Source: Weissella confusa | Lineage (GTDB): Bacteria > Bacillota > Bacilli > Lactobacillales > Lactobacillaceae | Direction of reading: 5' to 3' | DNA length: 64,000 nucleotides | Assembly (NCBI GenBank): GCA_001436895.1 | Contig: JQAY01000004.1 | Location: 1 to 64,000, forward strand | Shown: one piece after another, positions 45,830 through 55,163 of the stretch | Position numbering within the stretch: the stretch's first letter is position 1 | How the letters are laid out: the number at the start of each line of letters is the position of its first letter | Translations under genes and position numbers: made by a program | Notes under the pieces: generated by a model | Databases searched by the model: none | What the model saw: only the letters and a program-made list of their open reading frames with translations | Told to the model about the DNA's origin: nothing

Positions 45830-47761
45830 TTAATCTGCCAAGTACTTGTCGCCTGAAATGCCGTTAATCGTCACTTCATCACTGCGATTACCAAGTGTGT
45901 AGGCTGTCATCGTCGTTCCACCAAGACCAACACCAACATTAGAAAGGGCGTGTGCTTGTTCAGCCATGGCTGGCCAACGGTTATCAGCATCAGCTAGCAA
46001 ACCTTGCCATGCTTGCCAAACAGCTTCTTCGTAGTAACGGTCACTGTGGTCGTATGCAGCATCAGAGAAAGCTTGCAACTTTTCAGGATCATTAAATAAC
46101 TCAAGGAAGCGGTCAGCCATTTCTGTTACGAATTGGTCTTCTTGGCCCTCAGGCGCCCACTTTGTTAGGTAACCGTTCTCGCCATCAATAATCAAATCGT
46201 TTGGACCGTAGTTCACATTCGTTGAAACACCAGGCATACCATTTGCCACGGCTTCCATCATTGAAATGTTGAACCCTTCCATCATTGAAGCCAATCCATA
46301 AACTTGGTGTGAACGGTGAATAGCGTACAACTCATCACGGTCAGTCACATAATCATGCAACGTTACAACCGGTGATTCCAAACGACGCACTTGATTCAAA
46401 TCCGTCGTTTCAGCGCCCTTTTCATCGTACATGGTTGGCTTTTCTAGTCCGTACTTATCGAACAAACGCAACAAGTCCTTATTCGTCTTGTTGTTACCCG
46501 TGTTATCGAAGTAACCGTAGACATCCAGGTGTGCATTCAAACCAGGTTGCTTTTGGTTGGCAATCATCAAGGCTTCAGCAACCGCGGCCGGACGCTTGTC
46601 TGGTGCGCGACGAACAATCATCAACACTGAATTTGGTTGACGGTCAGCCATTGGCACACGGTCAGCTTCACGAATTTCAGCTGGTACCACACCAACTGGA
46701 ATCGTGAATGGCGTTGCCTTTGGTGCATAACGCGCCACAACATCCGCCGTTTGACGTGGCATCGCTGAAATAACCGCTTGGTAATCATTGATGTGCATGA
46801 AGTCGAACTCGTAATTATTGTTCTCATCAGTCGTCATGACATCACGCGTGTCTGAGGCATGCAAATTGTGCAAGTGGAAGCCAATGTATGCAGGACGATC
46901 CAACTTTAACAAGCCTTCATCAGCGGCCGTCGTACGGTCCATGATGAAGATGTTTGGCGCATCCTCTGAGAAGAAGTCGTTATTCAAATCGTTAACGAAC
47001 TCAGCCGTCAATTCATCAAATGAATCAAAGATATACGTCATGCCATTTGGCTTAATCAAACGATATCCTGACACATAATTTACAAATTGTGGCGCTTCAA
47101 ATGGCTTGGCTTCAAATTCTTGCCCTGACATTTGTGCGTTCTCAGCCAATTGGTTTTGGCTATCGATATGCTTACGGTTCATGACCAATGTTTCCGAACC
47201 ACGAGGCGCCTTGCGACGAAGATATTCTTCAATTACAGGGCGACCTTTGCGATCAACAAAGACGTTGGTATTTGGCGTACCATCTGGGTCGATGTATTGC
47301 TGACGTGAAATGAAGCCACGTGAGTCATATGAATCGACGCGGAACAAGTTACCAAAGTGTTCGAATACTTCAACCATCGTGACACGCGATTCGTGTTGCA
47401 AATCGACGTGAATGCGACCCAAGAAACGGGTACGGTTTTCATCTTCATAGGCCATGTATGTGTCTGGCGTATCAGGCAATTGTTCAACAACCGCCACCGG
47501 ACGGCCACCCCACTCAACATCTTGCGCCGTCAAAATGCGATCCGGCACATATTCAGTATGCGCGTAGTAATCATACATATTGATTACTTCAGCATCGTTT
47601 AATCCCCACGCTAGCAAGTCTCGGTGCCCATTTGGATTAAACACACGCGTGACAATTTTGAATGATTGCCCATTCTTACGGAACAACTTACCACGTTGTA
47701 CCTGTGCGTGTTCAATTCCTGAACCTTGCGCAGCGAGGCCCTCGTTTACGAAAAAGTTCAT
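45830..47761 (-). CDS. GT4 glycosyltransferase, TagE/GtfA-like
   Basis: 643 residues from the ATG at 47761. N-terminal region of about 220 residues typical of lactic acid bacterial TagE-type enzymes, then a GT-B fold. The EX7E donor motif is visible in SMMEGFNISMMEAVANGMPGVST (about residues 520-542), with NGYLTKW after it. Relatives glucosylate poly(glycerol-phosphate) wall teichoic acid or O-glycosylate serine-rich adhesins; which applies here is open. It forms a pair with the 233-residue protein downstream and starts 60 nt after folC with no terminator between. Confidence 0.85.
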   Translation of the reverse strand: MNFFVNEGLAAQGSGIEHAQVQRGKLFRKNGQSFKIVTRVFNPNGHRDLLAWGLNDAEVINMYDYYAHTEYVPDRILTAQDVEWGGRPVAVVEQLPDTPDTYMAYEDENRTRFLGRIHVDLQHESRVTMVEVFEHFGNLFRVDSYDSRGFISRQQYIDPDGTPNTNVFVDRKGRPVIEEYLRRKAPRGSETLVMNRKHIDSQNQLAENAQMSGQEFEAKPFEAPQFVNYVSGYRLIKPNGMTYIFDSFDELTAEFVNDLNNDFFSEDAPNIFIMDRTTAADEGLLKLDRPAYIGFHLHNLHASDTRDVMTTDENNNYEFDFMHINDYQAVISAMPRQTADVVARYAPKATPFTIPVGVVPAEIREADRVPMADRQPNSVLMIVRRAPDKRPAAVAEALMIANQKQPGLNAHLDVYGYFDNTGNNKTNKDLLRLFDKYGLEKPTMYDEKGAETTDLNQVRRLESPVVTLHDYVTDRDELYAIHRSHQVYGLASMMEGFNISMMEAVANGMPGVSTNVNYGPNDLIIDGENGYLTKWAPEGQEDQFVTEMADRFLELFNDPEKLQAFSDAAYDHSDRYYEEAVWQAWQGLLADADNRWPAMAEQAHALSNVGVGLGGTTMTAYTLGNRSDEVTINGISGDKYLAD

Positions 47762-47820
47762 CGCAATACCCTCTTTAACTAGTTTTATTAGGCTAAGTAT
47801 ACCAAACCCGCTTACAAAAA

Positions 47821-49134
47821 CTAAGCCCAACCCATGCGCACTTCTGAAACAAAATATAACGAACCTGTGAACAAAATCATATCATCAGGTCCCATTGCAT
47901 CAGCGATTGTGCGATAAGCTTCTCGCCAAGATTCATGAACCGTGACATCATGCCCCGTCACTTGGCGTGCTGCTTCCGTTGGATCAAGTGCGACGCGAGC
48001 ACCTGGATTTTGGAAGTGCGTGACGTGCAAATCAACATTGGGTAAATCTGCCAACGTATGTAACATTGCTGAATAGTTCTTATCGGCCAATGCACCGAAA
48101 ATGACGTGAATCCGCTTATCTGCAAAACGCGTCCGTAACGTTTCAGCCAATGCATCAACACCGTGTTGATTGTGGGCGCCATCCAAAACAGTCAACGGTT
48201 GCTCCGAAACACGTTCAAACCGTACCGGCCACGTCACTGTTTGCAAGGCCTTTGCTACCATTTCAGCTGTCAGCGACACACCCAATTCATCGGCCACTAA
48301 ACTTGCTGCTTCAAGGGCAACCCCGGCATTATCAATTTGATAATTACCCATCAAATCAACAAAGACATCCTTAAACTCGTGAACACCCGCGAAGTCGAAG
48401 GTTTCACCCCAACTTGTTTGGCTTGGCAACATCTTGGCTTCAAACTCATCCCCCAAGCGATACAACGGCGCACCCAGAGCATTAGCCACCGTTGTCACAA
48501 CTTGTTGGGCTTCTTCAGGCAATCGGCCAGTCACAACTGGACGTTGACGCGCAATGATGCCCGACTTTTGCGTCGCAATCTCAGCAAGCGTGTTTCCTAA
48601 CACTTGCATGTGATCTAAGCCAACTGTCGTGATAACCGATACCAACTTATCTGGAATCACTTCAGTCGTATCCCAGGTACCACCGATACCGACTTCCAAT
48701 ACAACGACATCGACTGGGTGCTCAGCAAAATAGACAAACATCATCGCTGTCAACGTCTCAAACTCGGTCGGACCACCCTGAGGCAACTCTTCGTCTAGCG
48801 CTTCAGTGATTGGTGCGATGCGACGCATAATATCCAACAAAATGTCATCCGGAATATTACCGTCATTCCCTTGTACACGTTCATTGAATTGCAAAATAAA
48901 TGGCGACGTGAACATCCCCACCGTCAAGCCAGCCGCACGCAATAATTGCGCAATCATCTTGCTAGTCGATCCTTTACCGTTCGTCCCCGTCACATGCACA
49001 TACTTAGACGCACGTTCTGGGTGACCCAAACGGTCTAATAAAGCATTAATGCGATCAAAACTAGGGGTCTTCTTCCACTTGTGTCGACCATGAATATACG
49101 CAATCGCGTCCGCTGCTGTGTTCAGTTCAATCAT
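47821..49134 (-). CDS. folC: Folylpolyglutamate synthase/dihydrofolate synthase
   Basis: 437 residues. P-loop HVTGTNGKGSTSKM (about 49-62), the GGPTEFETLTAMMF omega region, LEVGIGGTWDTTEV, GLDHMQVLG, and VLDGAHNQHG in the C-terminal domain. Adds glutamate to folates. Next to valS, the common valS-folC order of Firmicutes, though a terminator separates them here. Confidence 0.95.
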   Translation of the reverse strand: MIELNTAADAIAYIHGRHKWKKTPSFDRINALLDRLGHPERASKYVHVTGTNGKGSTSKMIAQLLRAAGLTVGMFTSPFILQFNERVQGNDGNIPDDILLDIMRRIAPITEALDEELPQGGPTEFETLTAMMFVYFAEHPVDVVVLEVGIGGTWDTTEVIPDKLVSVITTVGLDHMQVLGNTLAEIATQKSGIIARQRPVVTGRLPEEAQQVVTTVANALGAPLYRLGDEFEAKMLPSQTSWGETFDFAGVHEFKDVFVDLMGNYQIDNAGVALEAASLVADELGVSLTAEMVAKALQTVTWPVRFERVSEQPLTVLDGAHNQHGVDALAETLRTRFADKRIHVIFGALADKNYSAMLHTLADLPNVDLHVTHFQNPGARVALDPTEAARQVTGHDVTVHESWREAYRTIADAMGPDDMILFTGSLYFVSEVRMGWA

Positions 49135-49206
49135 GATGTCGCCTTCTTCCGTTTTTCATTAGCAATATCGTATCACACCGGCATTTTTCTGGTATGTTTT
49201 TTAGGC

Positions 49207-49252
49207 AAAAAGTAAAGGCGCCATCTATCGAAATAGACAGCGCCTTTACAGG
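49207..49252 (-). terminator. Terminator after valS
   Basis: GTAAAGGCGC/GCGCCTTTAC outer stem with an inner TCTAT/ATAGA stem; five Ts after it on minus. It is about 110 nt downstream of valS. Confidence 0.88.
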
Positions 49253-49363
49253 TGTAATTTAACTAGCATTGTAACGACGAACAGCTTAAATTCGTTATTA
49301 ACAATATATAAGATATTACTCCAAAAACTCGCATCCTGCAAGCCTTTAGACGTAACAATCTGA

Positions 49364-52027
49364 TTACTTAGCTGACTTCAACTCTTCCAAACGTGATTCA
49401 GTCGCTGCCAACTTAGCTTGCCAGTCAGCCAACTTCTCGCGTTCTTCCGCAACAACAGTTTCAGGGGCGTTGTTCACGAACTTCTCGTTACCCAACTTAC
49501 CTTCAGCGCGCTTAACTTCACCAGCAAACTTCTTCAAGTCACCTTGCAAACGAGCGATTTCTTCGTCCAAGTCAATCAACTCTTCCAAAGGCACGTAAAC
49601 TTCAGCACCAGAAATAATTTGCGTCATAGCCAACTTTGGTGCAGCTACATCAGCAGAAATTTCAAGTGACTTTGGCTTTACGAAGCGGTTGATGTAGTCT
49701 GAGTTTTCATCAAAGATGCGGGCCAAGTTTTCATCTGACGTCTTGATCAAAACGTCGATTTCCGTTGACATTGGCGCATTGGCTTCCGTACGGATCGTAC
49801 GAACGGCCTTGATCAAGTCAGTCAAGCTTTGGAAGTCAGCTTCAGCTGTTGGGTTATCCAACTCAGCCTTCACTTCTGGGTAAGCAGCAACCACGATTGA
49901 CTCACCGTCATGTGGCATTTCTTGCCAGATAGCTTCCGTTACGAATGGCATGATTGGGTGTAGCAAACGCAATGTGTTGTCCAAAACGTATGCCAACACT
50001 GCTTGCACATTCTTCTTGGCAGCTTCATCGTTTCCGTTCAACGTTTCCTTGGTCATCTCGATGTACCAGTCAGCGAAGTCGTTCCAGATGAAGTTGTACA
50101 ATGAACGACCAGCCTCACCGAACTCGAACTTATCAAAGTTCTTCGTTACTGAAGCAATTGTCTCGTTCAAACGTGACAAAATCCACTTGTCGGCCAACGT
50201 CAAAACTGACAAGTCAGCAGGCAATTCAGCCTTCGTTTCGTCATCCAAGTTCATGATAACGTAACGTGAGGCGTTCCAAATCTTGTTGATGAAGTTCCAA
50301 GCTGAGTCCATCTTCGTGTATGAGAAACGAACGTCCAATCCTGGTGTTGAACCAGTTGCCAAGAACCAGCGCAATGCATCGGCACCGTACTTCTCGATGA
50401 CATCCATTGGGTCAATTCCGTTACCCAATGACTTTGACATCTTGCGTCCTTGTTCGTCACGAATCAAACCGTGAATCAAAACGTTCTTAAATGGACGACG
50501 ACCAGTGAATTCCTTTGATTGGAACATCATACGAGCAACCCAGAAGAAGATGATGTCGTATCCCGTAACCAACGTGTTTGTTGGGAAGTACCGCTTGAAG
50601 TCTTCAGCGTCTTCATCAGGCCAACCCATCGTTGAGAATGGCCACAAAGCTGATGAGAACCACGTATCCAAAACGTCAGAGTCTTGCTCCCAGTTTTCGA
50701 TATCTTCAGGTGCTTCCATTCCAACGTACATCTCACCCGTTTGCTTGTGGTACCAAGCTGGGATTTGGTGTCCCCACCATAGTTGACGTGAGATAACCCA
50801 GTCGTGGATGTTATCCATCCAACGCGTGAAGGTATCTTCGAAACGTGGTGGGTAGAAGTCAACACGGTCGTCTGACTTTTGCATATCCAAAGCTTGCTCA
50901 GCCAATGGCTTCATCTTAACGAACCATTGCGTTGACAAACGTGACTCAACTGGCACACCAGTACGCTCTGAGTGACCAACTGAGTGAACAATTGGCTCAA
51001 TCTCAAGCATCCAACCTTCAGCTTGCAAGTCATCAACAATAGCCTTACGTGCATCAAAGCGATCCATACCAACATACTTGCCGGCACGCTCGTTCATTGA
51101 TGCATCTTCGTTCATTGTGTTGATACGCTCCAAGTTGTGGCGGTTACCAACACCAAAGTCGTTAGGGTCGTGGGCTGGCGTAATCTTAACCATTCCTGAA
51201 CCAAACTCTGGGTCAACGTATTCGTCGGCGATAATTGGAATCTCGCGACCAACAAGTGGTACGCGAACCATCTTACCAACCAAATCCTTGTAGCGTTCGT
51301 CTGATGGGTGAACAGCAACAGCAACGTCACCAAACATCGTTTCAGGACGCGTCGTTGCAATTTCAATGTAGTCCTTACCATCGTAAGTGACACCTTCTTC
51401 AACGAATGGGTACTTAACGTGGTAGAAAGCACCTTCATCGTCTTGGTGGATAACTTCGATATCTGACAAAGCCGTACGAGCCTTAGGATCCCAGTTGATG
51501 ATGTACTCACCACGGTAAATCAAGCCCTTTTCGTACAACGTCACAAAGACCTTACGAACGGCTTCTGACAATCCTTCGTCCAACGTGAAACGCTCACGTG
51601 AGTAGTCCAAAGAAAGTCCCATCTTACCCCATTGTGACTTGATGGTAGCAGCGTATTCGTTCTTCCAGTCCCAAACTTGGTCAACAAACTTTTCGCGACC
51701 CAAGTCGTAACGTGAAATGCCTTGCTCAGCCAAACGTTGTTCAACCTTAGCTTGTGTAGCGATTCCGGCGTGGTCCATTCCTGGCAACCACAACGTGTCA
51801 AATCCTTGCATACGCTTTTGACGGATAATCATATCTTGCAACGTCGTGTCCCAAGCGTGACCCAAGTGCAACTTACCCGTAACGTTTGGTGGTGGAATAA
51901 CGATTGAGTAAGGACGAGCCTTATCGTTTCCTGATGGCTTAAAGCGGTTTTCTTGTACCCACTTGTCGTAACGGCCAGCTTCAACAGCTGACGCGTCATA
52001 CTTTCCAGGCATATCAATTTCGCGCAT
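49364..52027 (-). CDS. valS: Valyl-tRNA synthetase
   Basis: 887 residues, start ATG at 52027 with AGGAG 8 nt upstream. HIGH motif [14 protein letters not shown] (about 47-60), CP1 editing domain (about 190-340), KMSKS motif [11 protein letters not shown] (about 528-538), anticodon-binding domain, and the C-terminal coiled-coil arm (about 815-887) typical of ValRS. Regulated by the T-box upstream. Confidence 0.97.
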   Translation of the reverse strand: MREIDMPGKYDASAVEAGRYDKWVQENRFKPSGNDKARPYSIVIPPPNVTGKLHLGHAWDTTLQDMIIRQKRMQGFDTLWLPGMDHAGIATQAKVEQRLAEQGISRYDLGREKFVDQVWDWKNEYAATIKSQWGKMGLSLDYSRERFTLDEGLSEAVRKVFVTLYEKGLIYRGEYIINWDPKARTALSDIEVIHQDDEGAFYHVKYPFVEEGVTYDGKDYIEIATTRPETMFGDVAVAVHPSDERYKDLVGKMVRVPLVGREIPIIADEYVDPEFGSGMVKITPAHDPNDFGVGNRHNLERINTMNEDASMNERAGKYVGMDRFDARKAIVDDLQAEGWMLEIEPIVHSVGHSERTGVPVESRLSTQWFVKMKPLAEQALDMQKSDDRVDFYPPRFEDTFTRWMDNIHDWVISRQLWWGHQIPAWYHKQTGEMYVGMEAPEDIENWEQDSDVLDTWFSSALWPFSTMGWPDEDAEDFKRYFPTNTLVTGYDIIFFWVARMMFQSKEFTGRRPFKNVLIHGLIRDEQGRKMSKSLGNGIDPMDVIEKYGADALRWFLATGSTPGLDVRFSYTKMDSAWNFINKIWNASRYVIMNLDDETKAELPADLSVLTLADKWILSRLNETIASVTKNFDKFEFGEAGRSLYNFIWNDFADWYIEMTKETLNGNDEAAKKNVQAVLAYVLDNTLRLLHPIMPFVTEAIWQEMPHDGESIVVAAYPEVKAELDNPTAEADFQSLTDLIKAVRTIRTEANAPMSTEIDVLIKTSDENLARIFDENSDYINRFVKPKSLEISADVAAPKLAMTQIISGAEVYVPLEELIDLDEEIARLQGDLKKFAGEVKRAEGKLGNEKFVNNAPETVVAEEREKLADWQAKLAATESRLEELKSAK

Positions 52028-52079
52028 GTGAAATTCTCCTTATAACATAATCTCTATTTGTGTAACGATGTGGCGAGCA

Positions 52080-52324
52080 ATAAAAAACGCCCTGACCATA
52101 CAATAACTGTATGATCAGGGCGACTTAATCGCGGTACCACCTGATTTAACGGGACTTCTCCCGCTATCTCGTTAGAACTTAACGCGTTTCTCACGTTACC
52201 GACTACTACAATTTCACCGGCAAGGCCCACTAACTACCTTCAGTCAAGAATTTCGATGCGCTTTTCACCAACCGCGCACTCGCTGCACAATCCTCATTGA
52301 CTTACTTTTTAGTGCATTGCTATA
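52080..52324 (-). promoter_or_regulatory. T-box leader (riboswitch) of valS
   Basis: T-box core AGGTGGTACCGCGATT (52127-52142 on minus) followed by a terminator with CGCCCTGA.CATAC stem and its complement plus six Ts (52083-52122). Antiterminator and stem regions extend back to a promoter with -35 TTGATT (52354-52359), 17-nt spacer and -10 TACAAT (52331-52336). GTA or GTC within TTGTAGTAGTCGG is a candidate valine specifier. Confidence 0.93.
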
Positions 52325-52368
52325 AACGTAATTGTACGGTTATTTGCTTTGAAAATCAAGGTGAAAGA

Positions 52369-52677
52369 CTAGTGTTCAAAGAAGAACGATATCATGCGAT
52401 CAACCAAGGGCGTAAGAAATAAAACAACAATCATCATCTTATAGAACTTCAGTGACTCAAATATTTGATCAATACGGACATTTAGTGACTTCAATTCTCC
52501 CCTCATCTCGCCCTTAAAATCCGATAAATCCATGCGAATGTCATTCATTTCAGAGTGAATCCCCTTTAACTCAGTTCGGATATCCTTGATATCGTCTCGT
52601 ACCTCTTGGAAATCATGCTTCTTAAAATCATCAAACTCCGCGTACGTCACGTAACGCTCTGTCTTTGTTTCGGTCAT
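52369..52677 (-). CDS. Small coiled-coil membrane protein
   Basis: 102 residues from the ATG at 52677 (GAGGAG upstream). A heptad-like coiled coil (about 15-70, repeated DIRTELK, EMNDIRMDL, EMRGELKSL) ends in one C-terminal membrane segment (FYKMMIVVLFLTPLVDRMISFFF). The layout recalls hemolysin XhlA-type phage accessory proteins and DUF1640-type proteins, but no phage genes are nearby. The reading frame sits just upstream of the valS promoter and downstream of the LysE terminator. Confidence 0.65.
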   Translation of the reverse strand: MTETKTERYVTYAEFDDFKKHDFQEVRDDIKDIRTELKGIHSEMNDIRMDLSDFKGEMRGELKSLNVRIDQIFESLKFYKMMIVVLFLTPLVDRMISFFFEH

Positions 52678-52732
52678 TTTCGTCTTCTCCTCGTTGACTA
52701 TTAACACCGTATCCATATCCCCATAAAACAGA

Positions 52733-52762
52733 TAAAGAGACGCCGAAGCGTCTCTTTATCGT
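52733..52762 (-). terminator. Terminator after LysE exporter
   Basis: AAAGAGACGC/GCGTCTCTTT perfect stem with a 3-4-nt loop. Confidence 0.85.
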
Positions 52763-52781
52763 TAAGTCCAGTATATCAGAT

Positions 52782-53402
52782 TTAGTGGAAGAACAACATC
52801 CCCACCGCCTCATATAATAGGTACAAACCGTACCCGATAACAATGAAAGCGGAAACGATGTTCACCCAGACCAGCGCACGCTTAGGCAAGCGTTCTTTCA
52901 GCAAATTCATGGTGATTGTAATACCATTGAACCAAATGAAGCTGGCAGTGATTACACCGATGATGAATGGCCAAACTTGGTTGTCAGCCAATGTACCGCG
53001 CAATGCACCAAGCATCAACGAGCCATCGATTAGTGCTTGCGGATTGGCCCATGACACAATCACCGCTGTTAGCATCGCCTTTTTCATCGTCATGGCATTT
53101 TGCTGCGTGTTCAATTGCACTGAGTTGGCACCGCGTAGAATGCCATACCCAATCCAAATAACCAGCAAGCCACCGAGTAGCATGACAATCAGCTTCAACA
53201 TTTCATGCGAACTGATCAGTGCGCCCATCCCGAAGAACGCCGCCATTGAAAAGGCAGCATCGGCTAGCCAAACGAACAAGACATACAGAAAAGCCCGACG
53301 GAGGCGATTATTCATGGCATTGTTAAACACATACAAATTTTGCATACCGATTGGCGCAATAAATGCAAACCCAATCATCATGCCCTTCAAAACTGTCATC
53401 AT
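52782..53402 (-). CDS. LysE/ArgO family amino acid exporter
   Basis: 206 residues from the ATG at 53402, 8 nt after GGGGAG; a GTG three codons earlier overlaps the ribosome site. Six membrane segments; the N-terminal FAFIAPIGMQNLYVFNNAMN (G-x-x-x-Q-N-x-x-V/F pattern) and SWANPQALIDGSLML match ArgO/LysE exporters of basic amino acids. Divergent from hemolysin III gene. Confidence 0.88.
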   Translation of the reverse strand: MMTVLKGMMIGFAFIAPIGMQNLYVFNNAMNNRLRRAFLYVLFVWLADAAFSMAAFFGMGALISSHEMLKLIVMLLGGLLVIWIGYGILRGANSVQLNTQQNAMTMKKAMLTAVIVSWANPQALIDGSLMLGALRGTLADNQVWPFIIGVITASFIWFNGITITMNLLKERLPKRALVWVNIVSAFIVIGYGLYLLYEAVGMLFFH

Positions 53403-53482
53403 AGCTTTCACTCCCCTTCATCACTGCTATCCAGTATACAAGAAATCCAGTCCTGGCACTACCTGAACAGGCAAATCCAGAT

Positions 53483-53505
53483 CATCTAGTTTACAACACT
53501 AGATG
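53483..53505. promoter_or_regulatory. Operator-like inverted repeat over hemolysin III promoter
   Basis: CATCTAGT (53483-53490) and ACTAGATG (53498-53505), perfect 8-bp arms with a 7-nt spacer, covering the -35 of the plus-strand promoter (53490-53495). A repressor bound here would block it. Shares TCTAGTTTAC with the palindrome before dedA. Confidence 0.65.
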
Positions 53506-53518
53506 TTAAGGTTATACT
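53490..53518 (+). promoter_or_regulatory. Promoter of hemolysin III gene
   Basis: -35 TTTACA (53490-53495), 17-nt spacer, -10 TATACT (53513-53518), 34 nt before the start codon. Confidence 0.75.
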
Positions 53519-53552
53519 GTACTTATCAATTAGAAATCAGGGGGATTTAGTT

Positions 53553-54206
53553 ATGCCAATCCTAACAAAAGAAAATCGCAAATACTTAATTACATATGAA
53601 ACGTTGAACGCTGTGACCCACGGCCTAGGTGTGCTAGCTGCTGTTGTCGGCGCAACTTTACTCCTCTGGGAAAGCATGCACGCAAACTTCAACTGGTTTA
53701 CCATGGCAGCCCTATGGATTTATGCCATCTCAATCATCACATTCCTACTCGCCTCAACGCTCTTCCACGCCTTGGTATTCACCAAAGCTGGTAAGATTTT
53801 CCAATTCCTTGATCACTCCGGTATCTACCTCGTCATCCTTGGAAGCTACACACCATATACGTGGCTATTCCTACCCGGTAAAGTTGGCTGGCCAATTTGG
53901 ATTACTATCCTCGTGCTGACCATCGCCGGAATCGTTTATGATTTGTTCTTCGTTGGGCGCTGGCCATGGCTGTCAGTCTTAATTTACGTCATCATGGGCT
54001 GGTTAATCATCTTGGCTTTCCCAGCATTGCACGCCTCATTAACCCCATTTGCCTTCAACTTATTGTTGGCTGGTGGTATCACCTACACACTTGGTGCTGG
54101 CGTTTACCTCATTCCAAAACTGCCTATGAGCCACGTATACTGGCACTTGTTTGTTCTGGGTGGCGCAACATTGATGTACATTTCAATCTTTAGCATGTTG
54201 TTCTAG
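53553..54206 (+). CDS. Hemolysin III/PAQR family membrane protein
   Basis: 217 residues, seven membrane segments. Family landmarks: ETLNAVTHGLGVLAAVVGATLL near the start, SSTLFHAL (here ASTLFHALV, with the conserved Ser-x3-His), LDHSGIYLVILGSYTP and a C-terminal H-x-x-W/FH pattern (MSHVYWHLFVLGG). PAQR-type membrane hydrolase-like proteins (YqfA/TrhA) help regulate membrane fluidity or energetics; the hemolysin name is historical. Strong ribosome site GGGGG before the start. Confidence 0.92.
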   Translation: MPILTKENRKYLITYETLNAVTHGLGVLAAVVGATLLLWESMHANFNWFTMAALWIYAISIITFLLASTLFHALVFTKAGKIFQFLDHSGIYLVILGSYTPYTWLFLPGKVGWPIWITILVLTIAGIVYDLFFVGRWPWLSVLIYVIMGWLIILAFPALHASLTPFAFNLLLAGGITYTLGAGVYLIPKLPMSHVYWHLFVLGGATLMYISIFSMLF

Positions 54207-54212
54207 AGACAA

Positions 54213-54253
54213 AATAACGGGCAAGCACAGTTTCAGTGCTTGCCCGTTTTCGT
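54213..54253 (+). terminator. Bidirectional terminator between hemolysin III and the 54.3 kb gene
   Basis: AACGGGCAAGCAC/GTGCTTGCCCGTT perfect stem, 8-nt loop, A/T runs both sides. Confidence 0.93.
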
Positions 54254-54931
54254 TTACTTCTTAACCGTTCCAGCCGTTACCCAGTTGGTAAAGTCTTGGT
54301 TTTCATCTTGTTGTTGACCACCTTGTTGGTGATTCGTGTAATCGTTCTTTTGTTGTTGTGAGAACGTTGCCCAAACAGATCCACCAATGTAGTAGCGACT
54401 TGATGCCAACAAGACATCCTTCATGTTCGCTTGCTTGGCATCCCCAAGTGACGCTGCATTCTTGATTTGATCACCAGTCCAGTAACTAGCGACTGCGTAC
54501 TCCAAACCATCTTGCAACTTTACTTGGCGGGCGATGTACACGTTTTGCACATCCTTAGCCTTGGCTGCTGCTTGCACCACCGTTACAACTGCAGATGCGT
54601 ATGCGTTGGTGTACTTATCAAAATCTTGCGTTGTGTCATCTTGCAACACAATCTTTGCCGTCCCATTGTTAACATCCGCTGACAAAACAGATGGCGCCAA
54701 CTTATTTGCCTTAAGCACCTTCGTGACATCGAACGCAACTGGCTCGCTAGATGACTTAGCTGTCGTCTTTGATGAAACTGTTTTATTATCTTTGTGACTC
54801 GTTACTGAAGACTTTTCGGATGATTGCGTTGATTCAGATTTGTGTGAACCACCGCCAACCAAGGCAAAAATTGCCACGATTCCAATAATTAATACAATCC
54901 CAGAAATAACGGCACGCTTATACTTAGCCAT
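54254..54931 (-). CDS. Membrane-anchored extracytoplasmic protein, unknown
   Basis: 225 residues. Basic start MAKYKRAV, membrane segment at about 8-27, Ser/Thr/Lys-rich linker (about 28-65), then a folded domain (about 66-190) and a Gln/Asn-rich tail. No Cys for lipidation is seen, so it is likely anchored by its N-terminal helix. Not recognised. Stands alone between bidirectional terminator and tRNA-Lys. Confidence 0.75.
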   Translation of the reverse strand: MAKYKRAVISGIVLIIGIVAIFALVGGGSHKSESTQSSEKSSVTSHKDNKTVSSKTTAKSSSEPVAFDVTKVLKANKLAPSVLSADVNNGTAKIVLQDDTTQDFDKYTNAYASAVVTVVQAAAKAKDVQNVYIARQVKLQDGLEYAVASYWTGDQIKNAASLGDAKQANMKDVLLASSRYYIGGSVWATFSQQQKNDYTNHQQGGQQQDENQDFTNWVTAGTVKK

Positions 54932-54985
54932 ATAAATAACCTCTTCTATTACTTGCTACTTTAAACATTTTATCACAAAACCACT

Positions 54986-55015
54986 TGCCTATTATGTCCT
55001 TCGTAGTGCATAATA
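54986..55015 (+). promoter_or_regulatory. Promoter of tRNA-Lys
   Basis: Plus-strand -35 TTGCCT, 18-nt spacer, -10 CATAAT in CATAATATTATT, a few bases upstream of the expected start of the tRNA precursor. Confidence 0.45.
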
Positions 55016-55027
55016 TTATTTGTTGAC

Positions 55028-55101
55028 GCCTCCTTAGCTCAGCTGGTTAGAGCAACGGACTTTTAATCCGCGGGTCCAGGGTTCGAATCCCTGAGGGGGT
55101 A
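55028..55101 (+). tRNA. trnK: tRNA-Lys (anticodon UUU)
   Basis: 74-nt cloverleaf. D-arm GCTC/GAGC, anticodon stem CGGA/TCCG with loop CTTTTAA (anticodon TTT), T-arm CAGGG TTCGAAT CCCTG. Acceptor stem GCCTCCT pairs with AGGGGGT through two G-U pairs. CCA is not encoded. Followed by a strong terminator. Confidence 0.93.
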
Positions 55102-55115
55102 TAAACCGTCAGCGT

Positions 55116-55156
55116 TAAAAAGACCGGTATCTTTTGCGAGATGCCGGTCTTTTTGT
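55116..55156 (+). terminator. Terminator of tRNA-Lys (bidirectional)
   Basis: AAAAAGACCGG.ATC/GAT.CCGGTCTTTTT stem, 8-nt loop; also ends the converging minus-strand gene. Confidence 0.92.
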
Positions 55157-55163
55157 ATGCTTA

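Noticed and set aside
52369-52677. Prophage remnant
   Set aside because: Only one small coiled-coil membrane protein; no lysin, integrase, portal or other phage gene next to it.
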